DNA of 40,236 nucleotides from contig DJEP01000071.1 of NCBI GenBank assembly GCA_002431915.1, positions 1 to 40,236 of the forward strand. The letters are read 5' to 3'. The DNA is from Lachnospiraceae bacterium UBA5895 (GTDB lineage: Bacteria > Bacillota > Clostridia > Lachnospirales > Lachnospiraceae). Positions 1 to 6,024 of this stretch are shown one piece after another. The position numbers and the translations under genes are program-made. Below the pieces are notes generated by a model that was given only the letters and a program-made list of their open reading frames with translations, made no database searches and was not told the origin of the DNA. Within the stretch, counting starts at the first letter, position 1, and each line of letters opens with the position of its first letter.

Positions 1-10
1 TACCTATAAA

Positions 11-3000
11 TTATTCTCTGTTCTTCAACACCTCCGCAGGCACCAGCTTATTCAGTCTGCCCACCAGCAGGAAATTGATCACCAAATAGCAGATCAGGAT
101 GCCTCCGTAGATCATGCCGTACAGCATCGGAGGAAACTGTAAGTCCATACCGATCGCCACGTTGGAGATAAAATACGGGAAGAGCAGATCCATGCACCAT
201 TTTGCCACCGGTACTCCCAAAAGTGCTCCCAGTATTATGATATAGAAGTTACCGTCCAGATACAGTCTGCGGATCTCCCCTCTGCGATAGCCGAACACTT
301 TCATCAGGGAGATGGAGAATGCGGAACGGTCGATCATGACTTTCATCATCAGATACATGACGATCATGAAGATCAATGCCGAAATTGCCGCCAGCATCAT
401 AACCATAGGTCCCATCATTTCGGTGAATATCTGAGAACTCTCCTCCACATTTTCTCTGGATACCGTAGAATAGAGCCTGCCGTTATCAATATCCAGGGCA
501 TGATTCGCAAATACGACATTATAATAGTCCTCTTCCTGGTCAAACAGCTCCTGCATGGCATCCCTGTCTAAAAATACATACACACCGGAAGCAAAATGAA
601 CGATATCCTTTACCGTAAAGGCATAGTCTCTCTCATTTACTTCATCGGAAAGCACCAGCTTGTCGCCGACCTTCAGTCCGAATTTCTGTGCAGCGGCACT
701 GGAGATCACGATCTCATTTTTCTTGTCACTGGTCTCTACGGGAAAATACGGATTGTCTTTATCGATTCCCAGGACCGTCACATCCAGATTGTATCCATAA
801 GCTTCCTTTTTCAGGCTCTCCGCGTACGCCGGAGTACCACCCTCCGGTACATCCTCCGTGGGGTATTTATAGGTATACATATAGGCGTAGGTCGTCTCAT
901 CCAGACATGCCGTTCCGAAATTCTTACACAAAATATAGCAGTCCGCAGAGACCATCAGCACCAACAGACAGATAAACATGCCGATCACCACCGCCACAGC
1001 GGAACGCATCTCCCGGAGCAGCTGGCGGATCTGGAATCTGTGAAGGAACTTCATATTTCCCAGATTCACATCCCGGATCCTGCCGGCTCTGCCTGCGGTC
1101 TGTTCATTCCGCAGCAGTGACAGTGCCGTGCGCTTCAGCTTCTTGCTGATTACCAGACAGTTCACCACCGCGGCCGTCACCGGAGGCATTACCAGGCTGT
1201 AGATCAGCAGATAGCCCGGAGTGATGATGGTCAGGGGCGGCAGGGAAAAGTACACGATGCTGTCCTGCATCTGCCATCCCGTACCGTATTCGGAGAAGCC
1301 CAGAATACAGCCGGCCACACCTCCCAGGAAGGAGATCATCATGGGGTTCAGCAGATAATGAAACAACAGCTGTCCTCTGGTCACACCCAAGGCATACAGC
1401 GCACCAATGACACTGCTCTCCTTTTCAATATTATGTACCACAAACACGGAGATCACATACGTGAACATGACCATCAATATGACACCCGCCACAATGCCCG
1501 CGTATTTATTAATGATTACGTCTCCGGCAGCGGCATCAATCCGGGGATTATCCTCTGCCACCAGAAACTGTGTCAGATTGTCAATGTCGAAGGTAAAATA
1601 CTCATCGATCATGTCATTGGCTTCATCCTGCAGCTCCTGTACGCCGTCCCGCAGTTCCCTGCTGCCGTCGGCGATCTCATTTACAGCATCCGTATAATCA
1701 ATGATTCCTTCCCGGAAATCCTCCAGATCCGCCAGGGTATCTTTCGCATCCTTCAGGGAATCCTTCAGCTTGACATCGACACTGCTACCCTCTGCCGTCA
1801 GACGATCCAGTTCTTCCTTATAATTGTCAGCAGTCAGTTCTACGGTAATATCGCTTTCTTCCAGCTGTTCCTCCATCATATCCATCAAGGCATCCATCAC
1901 GGCATCCGTGCCGCTTACCAGAGGTTCACTGGCTGTATAAAGCACGCTCAATCCCTGAAACAGTTCCTGGGAACCACCGGCCGCTTCTCCCACACCGGCG
2001 GTATACGCTTTTACCCCATCCCGGAACTGTGCCACCGTGTCCAGCTGTCCCTTCACTGCCGACAGCTGTGCTGCTGTCTGCGAAGCTCCCATCTGTGTGA
2101 GCATTTCCGCCATCTGTTCCAGCTGCTCCCCATAACCGTCTGCCGTCATACCGGAAAAAGGAATTCCCGCAACACCAAGCTGTGCCTGTAACTGTTCATT
2201 GACCATTCCCAGAATGGCATTGAAAATGGCATCGGCTCCCTGATTCAGGGCGGCACTGTTCTCCGTGATCTTACTCATACCGCCCACCAGCGCTCCGCCT
2301 CCGGCAGAAGCCGCGTTGACACCGTCCGTATATTCCTTGATGCCATCCTTAAATTCCTGCAGCTCCTCCAGTGATTTTTTTGCATCCTGCAGATCCTGCC
2401 GCAGGGATGCGGTGTAAGCATGAGGATTGGCGATCATGGCATTTAACTGCTGTTCGTAATTTGCAGAGGTCAGTGTCACCTCCACTCCGGCATCCTTCAG
2501 ACTGTCATTCACCTGTTCCAGCATGGCATCAAACAAAGTGTCCGCCGCATCCGTCAGATCTGCATTGTGATCTGCCAGTTCGTCCACACCGTCTACCAGT
2601 TCATTCACTCCATCCAGAAGCTCCTGAATGCCATCCTGAATATCGTTTTTCGTCTCTTCCGCATCCGCTAACATTTCGAGGAAATAAGGATCTGTCACCT
2701 TGCTGCGGTCCAGTTCGAAGGTCTGTAACAGTTCCTTCAGCTCCTGATCCGTCATGGCATCATTCAACAGATAGGTATAAGTATAATCCTCCGTCCGGAA
2801 ATTCTGTCCGCCTGCCTTCAGTGCCTCGTAATCTTCCGCCGTGACAAATCCGAAGCCGAACAGATTGCTGTCCACGGTGGTGTCCGATGTTTTCTCATAA
2901 GCAGCATCATAATCCGGTGTACTTCCGATTCCCACCACAGTGAAATCTTTTCCGCCTACGGTAAGGGTATCTCCTAATTGCAGTTCATGCTTTTCCGCAT

Positions 3001-3388
3001 AGTGCTGTTCCAGCAGGATCTCTCCCTGCGCCGGTATCTCGCTGCCCTGGGACGGGACGAACAGATCTATGTCCTCTCTTGCCTGATAGACGCGAAACGT
3101 AGACTGTCCCAGATGAAAATCCAGAGAGAAATCTCTCTGTAATGTCACACCATTCTCCGTAATCTGCCAGGTCTCACTGTCTGTCAGTGGGACAAATACA
3201 CCAAATTGTCCATCTTCTCTGTGATGAATTCTGCCGCTCTCTTTTGTCCCCTGCATGATGGTCTCCGCGGCTCCCACGATTGCCACTACCATATACATGA
3301 CCAGTGCCACCAGGAAAAACAATGCCAGATACCGAAGCAGGTTTTCCCGGATGTCCCGAAGTACTCGTTTGCTCAATATCCTCTGCAT
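11..3388 (-). CDS. FtsX-family ABC transporter permease with large repeat-containing extracytoplasmic domain
   Basis: A membrane permease of 1125 aa, partner of the ATPase just upstream (TAG stop, one base, then ATG; its GGAGG lies inside the ATPase gene). The first membrane segment is at about residues 19-40. A very large outside domain (about 45-625) follows, then three membrane segments (about 627-650, 680-698, 722-747). A second FtsX-like half starts at about 797-817 and ends with membrane segments near 1020-1110. The MacB-like core is visible around 80-200. Residues 279-584 hold three degenerate repeats of about 105 aa with heptad character. Members of this family usually act in lipid, peptide or lipoprotein handling rather than nutrient import. 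The substrate is unknown. A TetR gene and two operators next door suggest induction by a toxic ligand, which is inference. Confidence 0.9.
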   Translation of the reverse strand: MQRILSKRVLRDIRENLLRYLALFFLVALVMYMVVAIVGAAETIMQGTKESGRIHHREDGQFGVFVPLTDSETWQITENGVTLQRDFSLDFHLGQSTFRVYQAREDIDLFVPSQGSEIPAQGEILLEQHYAEKHELQLGDTLTVGGKDFTVVGIGSTPDYDAAYEKTSDTTVDSNLFGFGFVTAEDYEALKAGGQNFRTEDYTYTYLLNDAMTDQELKELLQTFELDRSKVTDPYFLEMLADAEETKNDIQDGIQELLDGVNELVDGVDELADHNADLTDAADTLFDAMLEQVNDSLKDAGVEVTLTSANYEQQLNAMIANPHAYTASLRQDLQDAKKSLEELQEFKDGIKEYTDGVNAASAGGGALVGGMSKITENSAALNQGADAIFNAILGMVNEQLQAQLGVAGIPFSGMTADGYGEQLEQMAEMLTQMGASQTAAQLSAVKGQLDTVAQFRDGVKAYTAGVGEAAGGSQELFQGLSVLYTASEPLVSGTDAVMDALMDMMEEQLEESDITVELTADNYKEELDRLTAEGSSVDVKLKDSLKDAKDTLADLEDFREGIIDYTDAVNEIADGSRELRDGVQELQDEANDMIDEYFTFDIDNLTQFLVAEDNPRIDAAAGDVIINKYAGIVAGVILMVMFTYVISVFVVHNIEKESSVIGALYALGVTRGQLLFHYLLNPMMISFLGGVAGCILGFSEYGTGWQMQDSIVYFSLPPLTIITPGYLLIYSLVMPPVTAAVVNCLVISKKLKRTALSLLRNEQTAGRAGRIRDVNLGNMKFLHRFQIRQLLREMRSAVAVVIGMFICLLVLMVSADCYILCKNFGTACLDETTYAYMYTYKYPTEDVPEGGTPAYAESLKKEAYGYNLDVTVLGIDKDNPYFPVETSDKKNEIVISSAAAQKFGLKVGDKLVLSDEVNERDYAFTVKDIVHFASGVYVFLDRDAMQELFDQEEDYYNVVFANHALDIDNGRLYSTVSRENVEESSQIFTEMMGPMVMMLAAISALIFMIVMYLMMKVMIDRSAFSISLMKVFGYRRGEIRRLYLDGNFYIIILGALLGVPVAKWCMDLLFPYFISNVAIGMDLQFPPMLYGMIYGGILICYLVINFLLVGRLNKLVPAEVLKNRE

Positions 3389-3389
3389 T

Positions 3390-4091
3390 CTACAAATCCT
3401 CCAGTTCTGCTGCGGGAACCCGCTTCTCGTTCCGGTAGTTCTTGCTGATCTGTCCGTCCTTGATCATAATGACCTGATGTACCATATTTTTGATGGAATT
3501 GTTATGCGTGACGATCAGCATGGTGGTTCCGTACTGTCTGTTAATATCCTCCAGCAGCATCAATATATCCCGGGAAGTCTTGGAATCCAGCGCACCCGTA
3601 GGCTCATCACACAGTAAGAGGCTTGGATTCTTGATCAGGGCTCTGGCAATGGCACAACGCTGTTGTTGTCCGCCGGAGAGCTGCGCAGGGAATTTGTTCT
3701 GATGTTCTTCAAGTCCCAGCACCTGCAGCAGTTCTCCCAGATCCAGGGGATTCCTCGTCAGATACTGGCAGACCTGAATGTTCTCCTTCACCGTCAGATT
3801 CGGCACCAGATTGTAGAACTGGAAAATGAACCCCAGCTTATCTCTCCGGTAATCGGACAATGCCTTGCTGCCAAGTCCCGCCACTTCCATTCCGTCTACG
3901 ACGATCGATCCGGAATCCACCGTATCCAGACCTCCGATACAGTTGAGCAATGTAGATTTGCCGGAACCGCTGGTACCCTGGATGACACACATCTCACCCT
4001 TCTCCACTCCGGCGGTAATTCCCTTTAATACCTGTACATAACCGCCTCCTTCTCCATAACTTTTCTTCAGATCCTTTACTTCCAGATACAT
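3390..4091 (-). CDS. ABC transporter ATP-binding protein (MacB/LolD type)
   Basis: A 233-aa nucleotide-binding subunit. Walker A (GTSGSGKS) is at residues 39-46, the signature LSGGQ at 138-142, Walker B with catalytic Glu (CDEPTGALD) at 161-169, and the switch His in VTHNN at 196. The FQFYNLVPNLTV stretch around 90-101 and the TGALD motif are typical of ATPases that serve FtsX-type permeases. The start is supported by GAGGAGG six bases upstream (4098-4104). It forms a two-gene operon with the permease downstream. Its leader contains a long palindrome matching one at the tetR promoter, plus a Fur-box-like site. Confidence 0.93.
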   Translation of the reverse strand: MYLEVKDLKKSYGEGGGYVQVLKGITAGVEKGEMCVIQGTSGSGKSTLLNCIGGLDTVDSGSIVVDGMEVAGLGSKALSDYRRDKLGFIFQFYNLVPNLTVKENIQVCQYLTRNPLDLGELLQVLGLEEHQNKFPAQLSGGQQQRCAIARALIKNPSLLLCDEPTGALDSKTSRDILMLLEDINRQYGTTMLIVTHNNSIKNMVHQVIMIKDGQISKNYRNEKRVPAAELEDL

Positions 4092-4112
4092 ATCCTGCCT
4101 CCTCGTTGTTAT

Positions 4113-4127
4113 TGATAATCATTTTCA
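4113..4127. promoter_or_regulatory. Fur-box-like sequence in the ABC operon leader
   Basis: TGATAATCATTTTCA matches the 7-1-7 Fur consensus of Firmicutes (TGATAATNATTATCA) at all but one specified base. It lies between the ribosome binding site of the ATPase gene and the TetR-type palindrome, overlapping that palindrome by two bases. A match this good is unlikely by chance in so short a leader. However, the region is AT-rich and no iron gene is nearby, so the role is inferred only. Confidence 0.4.
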
Positions 4128-4152
4128 TTAACATAACACCGTTATGTTAATG
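4126..4152. promoter_or_regulatory. TetR-family operator at the ABC operon promoter
   Basis: A perfect inverted repeat with 12-bp arms (CATTAACATAAC and its complement) around a 3-bp centre. The core ACATAACACCGTTATGT is repeated with one base changed at 4893-4909, in front of the adjacent tetR gene. Two copies of the same 17-bp palindrome at the regulator and at its neighbour's promoter is the classical arrangement of a local TetR regulon. Confidence 0.8.
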
Positions 4153-4161
4153 CCCTGAAAT

Positions 4162-4198
4162 TGCACCCCTGAGAAGTCCGAACCTCTTTCGGGGTGCA
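4162..4198. terminator. Possible weak terminator hairpin after tetR
   Basis: TGCACCCC at 4162-4169 pairs with GGGGTGCA at 4191-4198, eight base pairs with a 21-nt loop. It directly follows the tetR stop codon at 4206. The U-tract on the minus strand is poor (AATTTC), so it may be a weak terminator or a processing hairpin separating tetR from the ABC genes. Confidence 0.4.
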
Positions 4199-4205
4199 TT
4201 ATATT

Positions 4206-4844
4206 TTAATTTCCTGTCATTATACCTATCCATCCGCGGATCAGGTACATAGTCAACGCGTCCACATGCTTCAGTGCAACACTCTCATCCTCCTCGTGCA
4301 GAAACAGATGTACGAAAGTATCTACCATAATATGTGCCATCCAGTGGGTCATATAATCATCCACACGGGGTCTGCCGGTGGCGTCTGTCACCATGTCACA
4401 CAATCTGCGATACTGCTGCTCCGAGATATCCACGACCTCATCCAGGCAATTCTCAAATCGGGATCCCTGGGACTTTGTCAAAAGTAACAGAAATACATCA
4501 CGGTTTTCATACATCCGTCTGATGATCTCTCTGGATGCTTCCAGATCCCCGTTATCTGCCAGTTCCAGCTGTGCCACCTGGGTCTCGTTACGCATCTCTG
4601 TGGCGTAATGTTCCTCCATGACCACATAGAGCTGCTGTAGTGGTTCCTCCACCAGCGCTGCCAACAGGTCTTCCTTATCCTTGAAGAAAAAATACAGAGC
4701 ACCCGTGGTCACTCCGGCTTCTTTACAGATGTTCCGCAGGGAAGCCTTCATGTACCCTCTTTCCAGAAATTCTTTTTTAGCACACTCCAACAAGTGTTGC
4801 CTGGTCTCTTTATTTTCGTTTTGATTTTCCTGTTTTCGTGGCAT
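4206..4844 (-). CDS. TetR/AcrR family transcriptional regulator
   Basis: A 212-aa regulator with an N-terminal helix-turn-helix (about 15-61, including the typical SLRNICKEAGVTTGALYFFFKDKEDLL-like region) and a divergent ligand-binding C-terminal domain. I chose the internal ATG at 4844 because GGAGA lies six bases upstream. The longer reading from 4901 would start inside the operator and upstream of the expected transcript start. The gene has a perfect TTGACA/TATAAT promoter (4914-4942) with an operator immediately downstream, so it should repress itself. The same operator lies before the ABC genes it precedes, so its likely role is repression of that transporter. The ligand is unknown. Confidence 0.9.
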   Translation of the reverse strand: MPRKQENQNENKETRQHLLECAKKEFLERGYMKASLRNICKEAGVTTGALYFFFKDKEDLLAALVEEPLQQLYVVMEEHYATEMRNETQVAQLELADNGDLEASREIIRRMYENRDVFLLLLTKSQGSRFENCLDEVVDISEQQYRRLCDMVTDATGRPRVDDYMTHWMAHIMVDTFVHLFLHEEDESVALKHVDALTMYLIRGWIGIMTGN

Positions 4845-4892
4845 TTTGTGTCTCCATTTATTTGCGTCATATTCACGGCTGTTCAATTGTTC

Positions 4893-4909
4893 ACATAACA
4901 TCGTTATGT
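4893..4909. promoter_or_regulatory. TetR-family operator at the tetR promoter
   Basis: ACATAAC, ATC, GTTATGT: 7-bp arms around 3 bp. It is identical to the core of the palindrome at 4126-4152 except for one central base. It covers the predicted transcription start of tetR, just downstream of the -10 box, which is a position suited to self-repression. Confidence 0.8.
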
Positions 4910-4913
4910 CTGC

Positions 4914-4942
4914 ATTATAAATAAAAACAGGATTGCTGTCAA
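4914..4942 (-). promoter_or_regulatory. tetR promoter, full consensus
   Basis: On the minus strand, TTGACA (4942-4937) is separated by exactly 17 bases from TATAAT (4919-4914). Both hexamers match consensus fully. The promoter lies inside the terminator hairpin of the upstream 92-aa gene, with the -35 box in the hairpin loop. Confidence 0.85.
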
Positions 4943-4954
4943 CCCTGTTTTTAT
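4921..4954 (-). terminator. Rho-independent terminator of the 92-aa gene
   Basis: AAAAACAGG (4923-4931) pairs with CCTGTTTTT (4944-4952), flanked by further A/T pairs and giving a U-rich 3' side on the minus strand. It follows the stop codon at 4973 by about 20 bases. The hairpin overlaps the tetR promoter. Confidence 0.75.
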
Positions 4955-4972
4955 TTTCGATATTTCATCATA

Positions 4973-5251
4973 TTATTTTGTCTTCAGCTGTTCGATCTTC
5001 TCCTGCAGATCCGCAATGGCTCGCTGGCTGTTCTTAATGGTCTCACACTGCTTCTCAAAAGGAGGCTCCGGCATATCGCCGTACTGCTCAAAATAGATCT
5101 TGCCAATCTCCAAATAATTCTTCTTCATGACTTCCTCGCAGGTGGAGATCTGGCTCTTCAGATTCGCAATGGCTGCCAGTTCTTTTGCCTTGTCTGCCGC
5201 TACTTTTCCTTTTTCGGTAATGGTATCACCGATCTTCTCTATAATATCCAT
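4973..5251 (-). CDS. Small coiled-coil protein of unknown function
   Basis: A 92-aa soluble protein, not recognised with certainty. It starts with an amphipathic segment (MDIIEKIGDTITEKGKVAAD), then has a helix with a single Cys, a short Pro-rich break (YGDMPEPPF, about 58-66) and a final helix. Similar small proteins of Clostridia often carry a C-terminal zinc ribbon; none is present here. The start is supported by AAAGGAGAT six bases upstream. It has its own promoter (TTGACG, 17 bases, TACAAT) and its own terminator, so it is monocistronic. No signal peptide is visible. Confidence 0.75.
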   Translation of the reverse strand: MDIIEKIGDTITEKGKVAADKAKELAAIANLKSQISTCEEVMKKNYLEIGKIYFEQYGDMPEPPFEKQCETIKNSQRAIADLQEKIEQLKTK

Positions 5252-5288
5252 GGTATAATCTCCTTTCTCTCACAGAGAGCTTGTGGCT

Positions 5289-5331
5289 GTTCTGCACAGT
5301 TGCCCGTTCTTCCAAATAGTTCTGAACAGTT
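5289..5331. repeat. Pair of 13-bp direct repeats, 30 bp apart
   Basis: GTTCTGCACAGTT (5289-5301) and GTTCTGAACAGTT (5319-5331) differ at one base and are exactly 30 bp apart. The second overlaps the predicted transcription start of the 92-aa gene and the first lies in its leader. The in-phase spacing suggests a binding site for an unidentified regulator. They could also act in the RNA. Confidence 0.5.
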
Positions 5332-5333
5332 AT

Positions 5334-5362
5334 ATTGTAACCTCTCCCCGATACTGCGTCAA
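5334..5362 (-). promoter_or_regulatory. Promoter of the 92-aa gene
   Basis: On the minus strand, TTGACG (5362-5357), 17 bases, TACAAT (5339-5334). It is divergent from the promoter of the plus-strand 95-aa gene, whose -35 region begins 14 bp away. Confidence 0.75.
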
Positions 5363-5375
5363 GAAGAAGCGCTAC

Positions 5376-5405
5376 TTGCGCATTGTAAACAGTCTGTGCT
5401 ATAAT
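5376..5405 (+). promoter_or_regulatory. Promoter of the 95-aa gene (extended -10)
   Basis: TTGCGC, 18 bases, TATAAT (5400-5405) preceded by TGC, which makes a full extended -10 element. The gene's ribosome binding site follows about 17 bases downstream, so the leader is short. Confidence 0.7.
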
Positions 5406-5434
5406 CGCTATGTAATACCATTGGAGGTGACATT

Positions 5435-5722
5435 ATGCAGCCGCTGTATACCACACTGAAAGTCAACAACGAAATTGAATTATGCGAAGTATCCGATCCC
5501 GATTGCAAGCAGCTCATTGAGAGAGCTTTATTAAAAAATCGGATCTCTTATTATATCCGTTGGCCGAAAGCTTCTCTATTCAGCCGCAAAAAAGATTCCT
5601 GCATCATCTGCATCAACGACAATGTCAAGGATGCTGCTGAGGAGCTCGTTCGTGGGATCTGTGATGAGTCCGGATATAATGTTCGTTTTATTTTAAAACG
5701 TTCCAACAATAATTATCTGTAG
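5435..5722 (+). CDS. Small protein of unknown function (95 aa)
   Basis: The first plus-strand gene of the window, between its own promoter and a strong bidirectional terminator. GGAGGTG lies six bases before the ATG. The pattern of alternating strands and helices (start LYTTLKVNNEIEL; centre ISYYIRW; then SCIICINDNVKDAAEELV) gives a compact alpha/beta protein. It recalls the small putative signal-transducing DUF2007 fold, but I cannot confirm this. There is no membrane segment or signal peptide. Confidence 0.75.
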   Translation: MQPLYTTLKVNNEIELCEVSDPDCKQLIERALLKNRISYYIRWPKASLFSRKKDSCIICINDNVKDAAEELVRGICDESGYNVRFILKRSNNNYL

Positions 5723-5753
5723 GACAGGCTTTATTTTCATATTGCACCACCAT

Positions 5754-5783
5754 AAAAAGGAGAGTCAGCCGACTCTCCTTTTT
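5754..5783. terminator. Strong bidirectional terminator
   Basis: AAAAAGGAGAGTC (5754-5766), loop AGCC, GACTCTCCTTTTT (5771-5783): a perfect 13-bp stem with A/T tracts on both sides. It ends the plus-strand 95-aa gene and, on the other strand, the galactan operon whose last stop is at 5806. Confidence 0.92.
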
Positions 5784-5805
5784 CAGATTCCTTATTTACT
5801 TTACA

Positions 5806-6024
5806 TCAATCGAAATCGAACTTGGTGTAACGCTTATACATAGCGCCGTAACGGAATCTTGCCATTTCGTTTTTCTGAAGGACATCTTCCTCGGATCCTC
5901 TGTACTGACAGCGCAGGCAGTAGTATTCCTTCTTATCCTTATCGTAGAACATATCCATATCGATATCTCTCATGAAGCAAGAGGGACATCTGTAGTTTAA
6001 TTTGCCTTTTCCAGCTTGAGCCAT
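5806..6024 (-). CDS. Small zinc-ribbon protein
   Basis: A 72-aa protein with two Cys pairs, C13-x2-C16 (CPSC) and C36-x2-C39 (CLRC), the layout of a zinc ribbon. The tail is rich in Arg, Tyr and acidic residues. AAGGAGGT nine bases before the ATG is a perfect Shine-Dalgarno sequence. The gene overlaps the 3' end of the upstream 612-aa gene by 28 bases, so translation is probably coupled. It is the last gene before the terminator at 5754-5783. Its role is unknown and it may bind nucleic acid or protein. Confidence 0.8.
   Translation of the reverse strand: MAQAGKGKLNYRCPSCFMRDIDMDMFYDKDKKEYYCLRCQYRGSEEDVLQKNEMARFRYGAMYKRYTKFDFD

Noticed and set aside
1358..2191. Open frame of 277 codons on the plus strand
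   Set aside because: It is antisense to the repeat region of the FtsX permease. The His/Gln-rich product is typical of a shadow frame.
4845..4901. Longer tetR reading frame starting at 4901
   Set aside because: This start lies inside the operator and at the predicted transcription start, and has no ribosome binding site. The ATG at 4844 has GGAGA at the right distance.
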